A stretch of 64,000 bases of DNA from Antricoccus suffuscus (GCF_003003235.1 NZ_PVUE01000019.1:35622-99621); one strand, 5' to 3'; positions 48,342-60,545 are shown, counted from the stretch's first letter. Notes: a model not told the origin generated them from the sequence alone. Made by a program: numbers and translations.

Positions 48342-49217
48342 GTGACGGGCAAGCACTTCAACGGGCTGAAGACCGCGCTCCTGCTAGGCGGCATGGGCGC
48401 GGTAATTGTGCTAGTCGGATCCATGTTCGGTACCACCGGGATCACGATCGCGGTCGTCATCGCCGTGCTCATGAACGGCGGCGCCTACTTCTACTCCGAC
48501 CGGATCGCGTTGCGCTCGATGAAGGCGCGCCCGCTCACCGAGGCCGAGGCGCCGGCGATCTTCGGAATCGTGCGCGAGCTGTCCACCGAGGCGAAGCAGC
48601 CCATGCCGCGGCTGTATTTGAGCCCAACACAGGCACCCAACGCGTTCGCCACCGGTCGTAACCCGCGCAATGCGGCCGTGTGCATCACGCAGGGGATAGG
48701 GCAGCTGCTGAACAAACGCGAACTGCGCGCCGTACTCGCGCACGAGCTGTCACACGTTTACAACCGCGACATCCTGATCTCGTCGGTCGCGGGCGCGTTC
48801 GCCAGCATCATCACCTTCGTGGCGCACATGGCGATGTTCTCGGGGCTGTTTGGCCGCGCGGATCGTGACGGTGACGCGAACCCGGTCGCCGGCCTGCTTC
48901 TGATGATCCTCGGTCCGGTCGCCGCCGGGATGGTGCAGATGGCGGTCAGCCGCTCCCGTGAGTATCAAGCCGATGAGTCCGGAGCGAAATTATCGCAGGA
49001 TCCGCAGGGTCTGGCCAACGCGCTACGCAAGCTGCAGAGCGGGATCGACGCGCATCCGCTGAAGCAGGACGAACGACTGGTCAGCACCAGTCACCTGATG
49101 ATCGCCAATCCGTTCCGCGGCGAGGGTATGGCGCACATGTTCGCCACTCATCCGCCGATGGCCAAACGCATCGCACGCCTTGAGGAAATGGCCCGCCGCC
49201 GCCCCCTCGATCCCTAA
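48342..49217 (+). CDS. htpX: Zinc metalloprotease HtpX
   Basis: Membrane-embedded M48 metalloprotease, 291 residues, for quality control of membrane proteins. Two N-terminal helices (about 10-28 and 31-50), active site HELSH (134-138), a further helix pair (about 149-170, 183-203), and the third zinc ligand Glu207 in [21 protein letters not shown] and [16 protein letters not shown] are also typical. Starts at GTG 48342; ribosome site is weak. In mycobacteria htpX lies near grcC1/menJ, which parallels the order here. Confidence 0.92.
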   Translation: MTGKHFNGLKTALLLGGMGAVIVLVGSMFGTTGITIAVVIAVLMNGGAYFYSDRIALRSMKARPLTEAEAPAIFGIVRELSTEAKQPMPRLYLSPTQAPNAFATGRNPRNAAVCITQGIGQLLNKRELRAVLAHELSHVYNRDILISSVAGAFASIITFVAHMAMFSGLFGRADRDGDANPVAGLLLMILGPVAAGMVQMAVSRSREYQADESGAKLSQDPQGLANALRKLQSGIDAHPLKQDERLVSTSHLMIANPFRGEGMAHMFATHPPMAKRIARLEEMARRRPLDP

Positions 49218-52294
<3,077 letters not shown>

Positions 52295-52300
<6 letters not shown>

Positions 52301-53176
52301 GGCGGCTTGATACTCGTCGGCTACCCGCATGATGTATTTGCCGTACTCGGACTTGCTGAGCGCCTTGCCGAGCTCGTACGCCGCCTGCGGTTCGATGTAC
52401 TTCATCCGCATCGCGATTTCTTCGGGGCACGCGATGCGCACGCCTTGCCGGTGCTCGAGTACCTGCACGAACTGGCCGGCCTCCAGGAGACTGTCGTGGG
52501 TGCCGGTGTCCAGCCAGGCGAAGCCGCGGCCGAGGTCGACGAGCCGCGCGTCGCCGTACTCGAGGTACTTTTTGTTGACGTCGGTGATCTCCAGCTCGCC
52601 CCTGTCGGACGGCTCGAGGTTGGCGGCAATGTCCAGCACTCGGTTGTCGTAGAAGTAAAGACCGGTGATCGCGCGGTTGGACTTCGGCTTCGCGGGCTTC
52701 TCTTCAAGCGACAAGAGCTTGCCGTCGGCGTCGGACTCGCCGACGCCGTACCGCTCGGGATCGGTGACCTGGTAGCCGAACAGCGTGCAACCGGCGACGT
52801 TTTGCGCCTCGCGCTGCAGCAGGCTGGAGAAGTTCTGCCCATAGAAGATGTTGTCGCCGAGGACGAGCGCCACAGCGTCGTCGCCCACGTGCTCGCGGCC
52901 GATGATGAATGCCTCGGCCAGCCCGTTGGGGGCGGCTTGTTCGGCGTACGAGAGCGTGATGCCAAGGTCCGCGCCGTTGCCGAGCAGCCGTTCGAACGAC
53001 GGCAGATCGTGCGGGGTCGAGATCAGCAGGATGTCCGTGATCCCGGCCAGCATCAATACCGACAGGGGGTAGTAGACCATCGGCTTGTCGTACACCGGCA
53101 ACAGCTGCTTGCTGGTGGCGCGGGTGATCGGGTGGAGCCGGGTGCCGCTGCCGCCGGCGAGGATGATTCCCTTCAC
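52295..53176 (-). CDS. rmlA: Glucose-1-phosphate thymidylyltransferase
   Basis: Makes dTDP-glucose for dTDP-L-rhamnose (cell-wall linker in actinobacteria); 293 residues. N-terminal [11 protein letters not shown] and [11 protein letters not shown] nucleotide-binding motifs, the DNIFYGQ and EEKP motifs. The frame runs much further upstream, but GTG 53176 preceded by AGGAAGG at 7 bases gives the normal start; the longer frame is antisense to the MFS transporter gene. No rmlBCD nearby. Convergent with glnD (6-base overlap of stop codons). Confidence 0.94.
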
Positions 53177-53298
53177 GCGTGTGCCTTCCTGCGCGAGTGT
53201 GTCGCGTCTGCTAACAGTCGTTGACGAGTGTGGATCGGGCTGACGAGTCAACCACGCTCCGTTGACTCTAACGGGGACGGGGTGCCATGCCGCGGAGC

Positions 53299-54729
53299 TC
53301 AGCCAGCGGGTTCGACGTTCGGCTGACTCGTGGTGGCGATGCTGGGAAAGTGTCGAGGAACGACGAGCGCCAGGATGAGCGCGGTCGCCACCGCGGCCAG
53401 CAACAACCCGATAAACACCGCATGCGTCGAGGCGCTCATCGCAGCCGACTGGCTCTGGCCGTGCTGCTGGCGCAAGACCGTGTTGGTGACGGCGCCGAAC
53501 ACGGCCGCTCCGAGGCTCTGCCCGAGGAAACGAGAAAACATGGCGCCGCCGGTGATGGTGCCACGCTGCGACCAGCCCACGGTGCTTTGGAGGCCGACGA
53601 GCAAGGGGGCGACGATCAGCCCCATGCCGGCTCCCATCAACGCGCTGCCGACGATCGGTTGCCATACCTGCGCCTGCGGGCCCATCAAGGTGAACACCAC
53701 GCCCGAGGCGATCGCGAACCCCGACCCGATTAGCGCGGTATTGCGAAAACCGATCCGCAGGTAGAGGCGCGCGGACAGTCCGGACGCTGTCGGCCAGGTC
53801 ATGCTCATCACCGCCAGCACGAATCCCGCGGCGACCGGGCTCAGTCCGAGCACCGTCTGGGCCCAGTTGGGCAGGTAGACAGACAGGCCGATCACCATCA
53901 GCCCCGCGGTGAGGGTGGCGGCGTACGAGCCGACGTTGACCCGCTTGGTCCACAGCCACATCGGCAGCATCGGCTCGGTCGCGTGACGTTCGACCCAGAT
54001 CGCGGCCGCACCGGCAACGATGGCCAACGCGAAGGTCACGAAACTGGCCGGTGACAACCAAGCCCACGACGTACCACCTTGTAGCAGCCCGAGGATCAGC
54101 AGTCCCGTGGACACCAACACCAGCCCGGCGCCGGCGTAGTCGATTCGGTGTTTACGACGCACGACGTCCTCATGCAGCAGGCGCACGATCAGGAATAGCG
54201 CGATCGCACCGATGGGCAGATTGACCAGGAAGATCCAGCGCCACGACGCATACTGCGCGAACAGGCCGCCGATCGCCGGTGCCACGACGGCGGCGATGCC
54301 CCACACGCTGGAAAGATAGCCTTGTATCCGGCCCCGTTCCTGGACACTGTAAAGGTCGCCGGCGACGGTGTTGACCGTTGCGCCGATGGACCCCGCACCG
54401 ATCCCCTGCAGGGCGCGAAAGGCGATCAGCGCCACCATGTTCCATGCTGAGGCCGAGAGCAACGAGCCGACCAGGAACACGATGACGCCGATGACCAAAA
54501 TCGGCTTGCGTCCGTACAAGTCCGCGAGCTTGCCGTAGATCGGGATCGTGACGGTCTGCGCCAGCAGATAGACAGAGAAGACCCAACCGACCTGCGAGAA
54601 CCCGCCGAGGTCATCGACGACCTGGGGGATTGCGGTGGCGACGATCGTGGTGTCCATGGCTACCAGGGCCATGGAGAGGATCAGCGCGAACAGTACCGGG
54701 GTGCGGTGATCACGCTGCGTTCTTGCCAC
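53299..54729 (-). CDS. MFS transporter, DHA2 (14-helix) drug-export family
   Basis: 476-residue membrane protein with 14 predicted helices. [19 protein letters not shown] (motif D1), the cytoplasmic [11 protein letters not shown] (motif A), and the [21 protein letters not shown] antiporter region match DHA2 multidrug exporters driven by the proton gradient. It starts at GTG 54729. It stands alone; no regulator gene is beside it. Substrate cannot be predicted. Confidence 0.88.
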   Translation of the reverse strand: MARTQRDHRTPVLFALILSMALVAMDTTIVATAIPQVVDDLGGFSQVGWVFSVYLLAQTVTIPIYGKLADLYGRKPILVIGVIVFLVGSLLSASAWNMVALIAFRALQGIGAGSIGATVNTVAGDLYSVQERGRIQGYLSSVWGIAAVVAPAIGGLFAQYASWRWIFLVNLPIGAIALFLIVRLLHEDVVRRKHRIDYAGAGLVLVSTGLLILGLLQGGTSWAWLSPASFVTFALAIVAGAAAIWVERHATEPMLPMWLWTKRVNVGSYAATLTAGLMVIGLSVYLPNWAQTVLGLSPVAAGFVLAVMSMTWPTASGLSARLYLRIGFRNTALIGSGFAIASGVVFTLMGPQAQVWQPIVGSALMGAGMGLIVAPLLVGLQSTVGWSQRGTITGGAMFSRFLGQSLGAAVFGAVTNTVLRQQHGQSQSAAMSASTHAVFIGLLLAAVATALILALVVPRHFPSIATTSQPNVEPAG

Positions 54730-54787
54730 GAGACCAGAAAACCACGATTCTCATCGGCGCCCAACTGATGCTGGCGATCGGTGTCCG

Positions 54788-55279
54788 CTAGCGGTAGTTG
54801 GTGAACTGAAGGGCGATCCCGAAGTCCTCGCCCTTCAGCATCGAGATGACCTCTTGTAGCGAGTCTTTCTTCTTGGCAGACACGCGCAGTTGGTCGCCCT
54901 GGATCTGCGCCTGTACGCCTTTGAGTCCCGCGTCGCGGATCGTCTTGGAAATCTGCTTGGCCTTGTCCGACTCGATGCCCTCGAGAATCGTCGCCGACAG
55001 CTTGTATCCCTTGCCGGAGGAAGCGGGCTCTCCAGCATCGAGTGCCTTGAGACTGATTCCACGTTTGATGAGTTTTTCTTTGAAGACCTCCAGGCCGGCG
55101 AGGATGCGCTCGTCGGTGTCGGAGGACAGAGCGATTGCGTTGTCGCCGGCCCAGTCGATCCGGGTGTTCGTCCCGCGGAAGTCGAAACGCTGCGAAAGTT
55201 CCTTCGCTGCCTGGTTTAGCGCGTTATCCACCTCTTGGCGGTCGACCTTGCTCACGACGTCGAACGATGGGTCTGCCAT
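54788..55279 (-). CDS. YajQ family nucleotide-binding protein
   Basis: 163-residue cytosolic protein with two ferredoxin-like folds: [20 protein letters not shown] at the start and [22 protein letters not shown] near the end are near-invariant in YajQ. Some members bind cyclic di-GMP and others RNA/tRNA or temper phage; role here not known. Starts at ATG 55279. The tRNA-Tyr gene lies 65 bases beyond its start on the other strand. Confidence 0.93.
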   Translation of the reverse strand: MADPSFDVVSKVDRQEVDNALNQAAKELSQRFDFRGTNTRIDWAGDNAIALSSDTDERILAGLEVFKEKLIKRGISLKALDAGEPASSGKGYKLSATILEGIESDKAKQISKTIRDAGLKGVQAQIQGDQLRVSAKKKDSLQEVISMLKGEDFGIALQFTNYR

Positions 55280-55343
55280 GTAGATTTCGTCTCCTGTATT
55301 GTGTTCCCTCGGACTTAGGGAGTTTACCTTCTGATGGTCTGAT

Positions 55344-55424
55344 GGCAGGTTGCCCGAGTGGCCAAAGGGAGCTGACTGTAAATCAGCCGCGCAAGCTTCG
55401 AAGGTTCAAATCCTTCACCTGCCA
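55344..55424 (+). tRNA. tRNA-Tyr (GTA)
   Basis: Cloverleaf: acceptor GGCAGGT/ACCTGCC, D-arm TGCCCGAGTGGCC, anticodon stem CTGAC-TGTAAAT-CAG with anticodon GTA, long class-II variable arm (CCGCGCAAGCTTC), and T-arm AAGGTTCAAATCCTT. 81 bases, discriminator A; the 3' CCA is not encoded. Confidence 0.93.
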
Positions 55425-55541
55425 CCCAAATGAGAGCCGGTCGTCACAGCAATGTGGCGGCCGGCTCCTCTGATTCGGCGGCCGGTGCTCAACCCGTTGG
55501 CGGCTCCTCGACGGGCCGGGCTGCGGCGTACGTCACAGCGC

Positions 55542-55646
55542 TTGGTGTCTGAGCGAGTGCGGTGTGTAGAATGAACCGTAGTTGTAGTGTTGCGCGTTTT
55601 GTTTTTCAAGCGGCAAAGCCCGAATCCTCGGGAAGTGCCGCTTTTT
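55542..55646 (+). promoter_or_regulatory. cspA promoter and structured 5' leader
   Basis: Candidate promoter TTGGTG (55542) and TAGAAT (55567-55572), 19 bases apart. About 35 bases downstream a nested hairpin forms: AAGCGGCA pairs with TGCCGCTT around an inner CCCGA/TCGGG stem (55608-55643), followed by TTTC. It has the shape of an intrinsic terminator, so transcription may be attenuated here before the cold-shock gene; alternatively the long (about 145-base) leader controls translation by temperature. Confidence 0.45.
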
Positions 55647-55724
55647 CTGTAGAAGCCGCTACGTACACCGCGACTTAAGGCTCCGCGAACGTCGGGATCA
55701 AGCCTTGAAACAGAAGGATTGCAG

Positions 55725-55928
55725 ATGGCAACAGGCACAGTGAAATGGTTCAACGCTGAAAAGGGCTTCGGCTTCATTGCTCCCGAAGATGGCAGCGCTG
55801 ACGTTTTCGCCCACTACTCCGCGATCAACGCGAGCGGCTACCGCTCGCTTGAGGAGAACCAGAAGGTCACGTTCGAGACCGAGCAGGGCCCCAAGGGTCC
55901 GCAGGCAGTCAACATCGAGCTTGCCTGA
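55725..55928 (+). CDS. Cold-shock protein
   Basis: 67-residue OB-fold single-strand nucleic-acid-binding protein. RNP1 KGFGFIAP and RNP2 DVFAHYS (the usual VFVHF is altered), [13 protein letters not shown] start, and GPQAVNIEL end. I use ATG 55725, preceded by AAGGA at 7 bases; an ATG two codons upstream (55719) lacks spacing. CspA/CspC-type RNA chaperone. A strong bidirectional terminator lies 61 bases after the stop. Leader structure upstream suggests post-transcriptional control. Confidence 0.95.
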   Translation: MATGTVKWFNAEKGFGFIAPEDGSADVFAHYSAINASGYRSLEENQKVTFETEQGPKGPQAVNIELA

Positions 55929-55983
55929 CCTAGGTTCTCGGTGTAGCGCGGATCTAGGTTCGCGCCACACCACCTAGGCACAA

Positions 55984-56021
55984 AAAAGGAAGGGCCCCGC
56001 TTCGGCGGGGCCCTTCTTTTT
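55984..56021. terminator. Bidirectional intrinsic terminator
   Basis: GAAGGGCCCCGC and GCGGGGCCCTTC form a perfect 12-bp stem with a TTCG loop (55989-56016), flanked by AAAAAA on one side and TTTTT on the other, so it can stop transcription of cspA (+) and the repeat protein gene at 56039 (-). Confidence 0.95.
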
Positions 56022-56038
56022 GGTTGCTGTGTATCGAC

Positions 56039-57160
56039 CTACTTGGTCGGGCCGTCCACCCACTGACCGGTGGCCGGATCGACGTACGCCGAGTCGAGCA
56101 CGTTGCCCTGTGCGTCGGTGAGCACTGCCTGATCGGCCGCGCCGTCATCGTTGGTATCGGCGATGACGACGTAATTGCCGTCCGCGGTCTCTACGACTCC
56201 GGCATCAGCATCGCCGTCGCCATCGATGTCGTAAGTCGCGTCGATGGCAACCTGCTGGCCGTTGACCGTGGCGGTGATGGTCTCCGAGCCGCTTGCCGAC
56301 GCAGCGGAGCCCTCGCTGGATGCGTAGTCGCTTCCAGCGCTGCTGTCGTAGGCCGCTCCGGAGTCGCTGTACTGCCCGCTCTGCGAGGCATCCGAGGACT
56401 GCGCCGAAGCCGAGTCGGAGGAGTCCGACGAAGAGCCGTACTCGGTCGTTGTAGTGGTCGTCGTGGTGGTCGACTTGTAGTAAGTGTCGTCCGAGGACTC
56501 ACTTTTAGCGTCATACGAGTCCGAGCTCGCATTCTGCGAGGCCGAGCCCTGGGAGTCATAGGCCGCACCGGAGTCCGACGCGTAGTTGCCCCCGGAGTTC
56601 GAGCCGGAGCCGCTGTTGTCCCCGAACTGCGCATCAGAAGATCCGGAGCCGGGCGATCCCGAGGCCGAGCTTGCGGCGCTGCTCGAGCCCGAGTCGCTGC
56701 CCGAGCCTGAGTCGTCCCAGACAACCTGCTGATCGACGGTGTCGGCCTTGCCGTCGCCGTCGGTGTCGACCGGCGTGTTGATGATCTGGCCGGAAGCGTA
56801 GTTGGACTGGTCGACCTCGCCATCGCCGTCGGTGTCCGAGCCGTACGAAATCTGGACCTCGTCACCGTAGCCGTCGCCGTTGGTGTCGTATTGGTCCATG
56901 ATCACGACCGAGTCGTCCACCCCGTCGCCATTGGTGTCGGAGACGACAGTGACGGTGGCCGCGTCGTCGATACCGTCACCGTTGGTGTCGGAGTAGTCAA
57001 CCTGGGCGATGCCGTCGGCGATGCCGTCGCCGTTGAGGTCGACGGACTGCCCGTCTTCGATGCCGACATTGATGCTGCCGTCGTCGCCGTAGCCCGAGTC
57101 ATAGCTGCTGGTGTCCGGTGCGCTTGCGTCGTAGTCCGAACCGCTGTCATACGTGTCCAT
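56039..57160 (-). CDS. Repeat protein with DxDGDG calcium-type loops and Ser-rich linker
   Basis: 373 residues, strongly acidic, with no signal peptide at the N-terminus. Residues 38-145 hold six loops of the form D-x-(N/D)-G-D-G-x-x-D (such as DTNGDGIDD, DTDGDGKAD), spaced about 17-20 residues, as in dockerin or thrombospondin type-3 calcium-binding repeats. A ~130-residue linker of Ser, Ala, Gly, Asp and Tyr, with a run of nine Thr in it, follows, then two further loops (DIDGDGDAD, DTNDDGAAD) near the C-terminus in a beta-rich block. Similar proteins occur in actinobacteria as uncharacterised families. ATG 57160 follows AAGGAACG. Function unknown; calcium binding is inferred. Confidence 0.75.
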   Translation of the reverse strand: MDTYDSGSDYDASAPDTSSYDSGYGDDGSINVGIEDGQSVDLNGDGIADGIAQVDYSDTNGDGIDDAATVTVVSDTNGDGVDDSVVIMDQYDTNGDGYGDEVQISYGSDTDGDGEVDQSNYASGQIINTPVDTDGDGKADTVDQQVVWDDSGSGSDSGSSSAASSASGSPGSGSSDAQFGDNSGSGSNSGGNYASDSGAAYDSQGSASQNASSDSYDAKSESSDDTYYKSTTTTTTTTTEYGSSSDSSDSASAQSSDASQSGQYSDSGAAYDSSAGSDYASSEGSAASASGSETITATVNGQQVAIDATYDIDGDGDADAGVVETADGNYVVIADTNDDGAADQAVLTDAQGNVLDSAYVDPATGQWVDGPTK

Positions 57161-57613
57161 GATCGTTCCTTACGAAAGTATTCGAGTAAATGAAAATGCT
57201 TGCTATTTGATGGAGCTGTTCTGTCAGGTGGTGCTGTTTAGGTGGTGCCGCTCGACTGCCTAGTTGCTGAGCGAGGCGAACGGCGATACGACGTATGCCT
57301 GCGTGGAACGGATCCACGGCCACCAGAAATTCTTTCCAGGTCAGCGGTCCGAACCGGCGCGCCCCGGCCATGCAGTCAAGGTAAATGATGACGCGCCAGA
57401 TAGATAGCGCTTTGGCCGTCAAGATCGCCGACAGCGGTGGCTCGGGCGAGGGGAGTGGCGCCAAAGTGCGTTGTCGCGGATCACAGCCGCCCCCGTCGAT
57501 TCCACCCGGGCGTTTCGTGTAACCTCTTATGGTCTGCCCATCGCGGGCGAACCCCAGCCGGATATCACTAAGAAGTACCACTGGCAGGACCGTTCGCGAC
57601 CACGTAGTACGAC
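57161..57613. other. Intergenic region before tRNA-Thr (453 bp)
   Basis: Promoter area of the divergent repeat-protein gene and the tRNA-Thr leader. An AT-rich stretch at about 57165-57230 is the only compositional feature. A 144-codon minus-strand frame (57147-57581) crosses it and overlaps the repeat-protein start; it has no ribosome site or recognisable domain. I see no gene here. Confidence 0.55.
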
Positions 57614-57686
57614 GCCCCTTTAGCTCAGTCGGCAGAGCGTCTCCATGGTAAGGAGAAGGTCTACGGTTCGATTCCGTAAAGGGGCT
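57614..57686 (+). tRNA. tRNA-Thr (GGT)
   Basis: 73-base cloverleaf: acceptor GCCCCTT/AAGGGGC, D-arm TAGCTCAGTCGGCAGAGC, anticodon arm TCTCC-ATGGTAA-GGAGA (anticodon GGT), T-arm CTACGGTTCGATTCCGTAA. CCA not encoded. Confidence 0.95.
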
Positions 57687-57712
57687 CTGGTGTCGCAGTT
57701 TGGCACTGCTGC

Positions 57713-57785
57713 GGCCGTGTAGCTCAGTTGGTAGAGCGCACGACTCATAATCGTGTGGTCACCGGTTCAAGTCCGGTCACGGCTA
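57713..57785 (+). tRNA. tRNA-Met (CAT)
   Basis: Acceptor GGCCGTG with CACGGCT (first pair G-U), D-arm TAGCTCAGTTGGTAGAGC, anticodon arm CACGA-CTCATAA-TCGTG (anticodon CAT), T-arm CACCGGTTCAAGTCCGGT. The acceptor is paired at the first position and the anticodon stem is not GGG/CCC, so it is the elongator rather than initiator form. CCA not encoded. Confidence 0.93.
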
Positions 57786-57868
57786 CTTACCGCAAATGAA
57801 CAACCGAGTTCCGCTTCGCAGGATTCACCTATGAAGCGAACCGCAACGAGACATGAGAGAGGCACGCA

Positions 57869-58033
57869 GTGGCTGCCACCGACGTACGACCGAAGATCAC
57901 GCTGGCTTGCCAGGAGTGCAAGAACCGCAACTACATCACGCGGAAGAACCGGCGCAATGACCCTGATCGCTTGGAGCTGAAGAAGTTCTGCCCCACGTGC
58001 CGCAAGTCCACGACGCATCGCGAGACTCGCTAA
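57869..58033 (+). CDS. rpmG: 50S ribosomal protein L33 (zinc-ribbon type)
   Basis: 54-residue protein from GTG 57869, preceded by GAGAGAGGCACGCA. Two CxxC pairs (CQEC and CPTC) form the zinc ribbon; [19 protein letters not shown] and [19 protein letters not shown] are L33 signatures. It lies between tRNA-Met and hadA, the classical actinobacterial tRNA-Thr/tRNA-Met/rpmG/hadAB order. A terminator hairpin follows at 58051. Confidence 0.95.
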   Translation: MAATDVRPKITLACQECKNRNYITRKNRRNDPDRLELKKFCPTCRKSTTHRETR

Positions 58034-58050
58034 CAGCGTTTGACCACCTA

Positions 58051-58088
58051 GCAGGGTCGCCGTTCCTCACCGAACGGCGGCCCTGCTT
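58051..58088 (+). terminator. Terminator-like hairpin after rpmG
   Basis: GCAGGGTCGCCGTTC pairs with GAACGGCGGCCCTGC (one T-G wobble) across a CTCACC loop, followed by TTGTTG. Ends the rpmG transcript before the hadA promoter. Confidence 0.8.
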
Positions 58089-58143
58089 GTTGCGTTCTCG
58101 GCTTGTTGTATTCGCTTGGCATCCAATTCGCTAGGCTGTGCGG

Positions 58144-58602
58144 GTGTCCCTAGATCAGTCGTTCATTGGCCGTGAGTACCCGCCGAGCAGACCCTACGAG
58201 GTCGGTCGCGAAAAAATCCGTGAGTTCGCAACCGCAATCGGTGACCTCAACCCGCTCTATTTTGACCGAGACGCGGCGATCGCGGCCGGGTACGCCGACG
58301 TCATCGCGCCGCCGACGTTCGCGATTGTCGTCTCGATGGACATCTCCGGGCAGGTCATAGCCGACCCGGACCTCGGGTTGGACTACAGCAAGGTCGTGCA
58401 CGGCGATCAGAAATTCATCCACACGCGCCCGATTCATGCCGGTGACGAGCTCGTGGGTGTCCTGCACATCGACGAGATCAAGTCGATCGCCGGCAACGAC
58501 GTACTCACCACTCGAGCCGAATTGTCCACGGTCGACGGCGAGCACGTGCTGACCGCCATCACCAAGCTGGCCGCCCGCGGTACGTCAGCGAAGGAGGCCT
58601 GA
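58144..58602 (+). CDS. hadA: (3R)-hydroxyacyl-ACP dehydratase subunit HadA
   Basis: 152-residue hot-dog protein, the non-catalytic or substrate-binding partner of HadB in the fatty/mycolic acid elongation dehydratase. SLDQSFIGREYPPSRPYEVGREKI and the IGDLNPLYFDR region fit HadA. GTG 58144 gives the typical N-terminus; an in-frame GTG at 58138 is an alternative. TAGGCT (58132-58137) as -10 puts the transcript start at or near 58144 and no ribosome site is visible, so a leaderless mRNA is plausible. hadB follows after 3 bases. Confidence 0.85.
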   Translation: MSLDQSFIGREYPPSRPYEVGREKIREFATAIGDLNPLYFDRDAAIAAGYADVIAPPTFAIVVSMDISGQVIADPDLGLDYSKVVHGDQKFIHTRPIHAGDELVGVLHIDEIKSIAGNDVLTTRAELSTVDGEHVLTAITKLAARGTSAKEA

Positions 58603-58605
58603 GCG

Positions 58606-59037
58606 ATGAGCGTAGCTATTCCGGCGTACGCCGATATAGAGGTCGGCACCGAACTGCCCGAGACGACGATTCAGGTCACCCGCGCCGACCTGGTCAGGTA
58701 CGCCGGCGCCTCCGGCGACTTCAACATCATTCATTGGAACGACCGGACCGCCACCGCGGTCGGACTGCCCGGGGTCATCGCGCACGGCATGCTGACGATG
58801 GCGAAGGCGGCCAATGCGGTCACCGCGTGGGTCGGCGACCCGGGGCGAGTACTCGAGTACGCCGTTCGCTTCTCTCGGCCGGTGCCGGTGCCCGACGATG
58901 ACACTGGCGCGACACTGGTCATCACCGGCCGGGTGTCGCAGAAGCTCGAGGACAACCAGGCCCGGGTGGACCTCGTCGTTAAATGCGACGGGGCCAAGGT
59001 GCTGTCACTGGCGCGCGCGGTCGTCCGGCTCGCCTAA
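58606..59037 (+). CDS. hadB: (3R)-hydroxyacyl-ACP dehydratase subunit HadB
   Basis: 143-residue MaoC-type hydratase. The hydratase-2 motif has catalytic Asp38 and His43 in SGDFNIIHWND, followed by GLPGVIAHGMLTMAKA. Forms the active HadAB heterodimer of the type II fatty acid synthase; in mycobacteria hadC follows, but here the next gene is an unrelated aminotransferase, so only the AB pair is present. Start ATG 58606 with GGAGGCC just upstream. Confidence 0.9.
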   Translation: MSVAIPAYADIEVGTELPETTIQVTRADLVRYAGASGDFNIIHWNDRTATAVGLPGVIAHGMLTMAKAANAVTAWVGDPGRVLEYAVRFSRPVPVPDDDTGATLVITGRVSQKLEDNQARVDLVVKCDGAKVLSLARAVVRLA

Positions 59038-59072
59038 GCGGCCACGCATGACCAACCGCACTCGATATTAGG

Positions 59073-59102
59073 TTCAGGGTAGGCCCGCTCGGTCGATAGA
59101 AT
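59073..59102 (+). promoter_or_regulatory. Candidate promoter of the aminotransferase gene
   Basis: TTCAGG (59073) and TAGAAT (59097-59102), 18 bases apart, in the 106-base gap after hadB. Suggests independent transcription of the aminotransferase. Confidence 0.35.
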
Positions 59103-59143
59103 CGTGATGACCAAGTCCCTTTGACTGATGGAAATCGAACTCG

Positions 59144-60418
59144 ATGAGCCTGACCGATCTGAGCAGCGAAGATCTCACCCAACTCCAAACTGAACAGCGT
59201 GCGGCGTACGACGAACTAGTCGCCAAGGGCCTGGGGCTCGACCTGACGCGTGGTAAGCCGTCGCAGGCTCAGCTCGACCTGTCTAACGCGCTGCTCGCGC
59301 TGCCTGGTGAGGGCCAGACTGTCGACGCTGCGGGCACCGACGTACGCAACTATGGCGGCACACAAGGACTTCCGGAGATCCGGGAGATCTTTGCGCCGCT
59401 GATCAACGTGCCAGTCGACCAGCTCGTCGCGGGCGACAACTCCAGCCTGGCGATCATGCACGACACGATCGTCTACTCGCTGCTGAAGGGCACCGCGAGC
59501 TCGGAGCAGCCGTGGGGCAGTGGCCCGGTCAAGTTTCTATGCCCTGCACCGGGCTACGACCGGCACTTCGCGCTCTGCGAGCAGTACGGCATCGAGATGA
59601 TCCCGGTCGACATGTTCGACAACGGCCCGGACCTCGATGCGATTACCCGACTGGTCGCCGACGACCCGCAAATCAAGGGGATGTGGGTAGTTCCGACGTA
59701 CGCCAACCCAACCGGCGCGGTCTACACCGAGCAGGTCACCCAAGCCCTCGTCTCGATGCCGACGGCGGCGCCGGACTTCCGGATCTTCTGGGACAACGCC
59801 TACGCCGTACACCACCTGAGCGACACCGAAACCCCGGCCTTGGACGTACTCGGCCTAGCCGCGGCCGCCGGCAACCCGGACCGAGTCTTCGTGTTCGCCT
59901 CGACGTCCAAGATCACGTACGCCGGGAGCGGAGTGTCCTTCTTCGCCGGCTCGCCGGCCAACGTCAGCTGGTATCTCGGCAACCTGGCCAAGCGGACTAT
60001 CGGCCCGGACAAGGTCAACCACCTGCGGCACGCGCGCTTCCTGCAAAGCCCCGACGGCGTACGCGACTTGATGCGCAAGCACCGCGAGATCATCGCGCCG
60101 AAGTTCGAGCAGGCGCTCGCCATCCTCGACGAACGGCTCGGCAAGTACGACGCCGCCACGTGGACGCACCCGCTGGGTGGGTACTTCATCAGCCTCGACG
60201 TGCTCGACGGTACGGCGACGCGCGTCGTACAGCTGGCCAAGGAGGCCGGAATCGTGATGACCGGTGCCGGTTCGGCGTACCCGTACGGCAAGGACCCGCG
60301 CGATCGCAACATCCGGATCGCCCCTACCTTCCCGTTGCCCGAGGAGGTTTCGGCCGCTATCGAGGGCCTCTCGACGTGTGTCCTGCTGGCCGCGACCGAG
60401 AAGCTACTCGCCGGCTAG
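59144..60418 (+). CDS. Aspartate aminotransferase, class I subgroup Ic
   Basis: PLP-dependent aminotransferase of 424 residues, like the AspT type found in Corynebacterium and other actinobacteria. Visible: VRNYGGTQGLPEIREIF, YANPTG (Asn188), WDNAYAV (Asp217), and the PLP-Schiff-base Lys256 in FASTSKITYAG. Interconverts aspartate/2-oxoglutarate with oxaloacetate/glutamate. It lies between hadB and tRNA-Trp, where mycobacteria have hadC, so it is an insertion relative to the usual order. ATG 59144 preceded by GGAAA. Confidence 0.87.
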   Translation: MSLTDLSSEDLTQLQTEQRAAYDELVAKGLGLDLTRGKPSQAQLDLSNALLALPGEGQTVDAAGTDVRNYGGTQGLPEIREIFAPLINVPVDQLVAGDNSSLAIMHDTIVYSLLKGTASSEQPWGSGPVKFLCPAPGYDRHFALCEQYGIEMIPVDMFDNGPDLDAITRLVADDPQIKGMWVVPTYANPTGAVYTEQVTQALVSMPTAAPDFRIFWDNAYAVHHLSDTETPALDVLGLAAAAGNPDRVFVFASTSKITYAGSGVSFFAGSPANVSWYLGNLAKRTIGPDKVNHLRHARFLQSPDGVRDLMRKHREIIAPKFEQALAILDERLGKYDAATWTHPLGGYFISLDVLDGTATRVVQLAKEAGIVMTGAGSAYPYGKDPRDRNIRIAPTFPLPEEVSAAIEGLSTCVLLAATEKLLAG

Positions 60419-60477
60419 TTGTCGACCTCAGGTCCCGCGCCGGTGCCCGTTCCGGTGTCGTCGCGGGCCGGGGTAGA

Positions 60478-60545
60478 CTCTTCGCGCCGGAGCCATTGGC
60501 TCCTGCCCTGGCGTGCCCGTAACCGGCGCGAAGAGGGTGTAGCGC
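60478..60545 (+). promoter_or_regulatory. Long inverted repeat in the tRNA-Trp leader
   Basis: CTCTTCGCGCCGG (60478-60490) and CCGGCGCGAAGAG (60533-60545) are perfect 13-bp arms about 42 bases apart, with an inner GGAGCC/GGCTCC stem. TAGACT (60474-60479) just upstream looks like the tRNA-Trp -10. So the tRNA is probably made with a leader that folds into a large stem, removed by processing. Confidence 0.6.

Noticed and set aside
53177..54067. Upstream extension of the rmlA frame on the minus strand
   Set aside because: Antisense-frame shadow within the MFS gene; the normal RmlA start at 53176 has its own ribosome site.
57147..57581. 144-codon minus-strand frame
   Set aside because: No recognised domain, overlaps the start of the repeat-protein gene and lies in promoter DNA.
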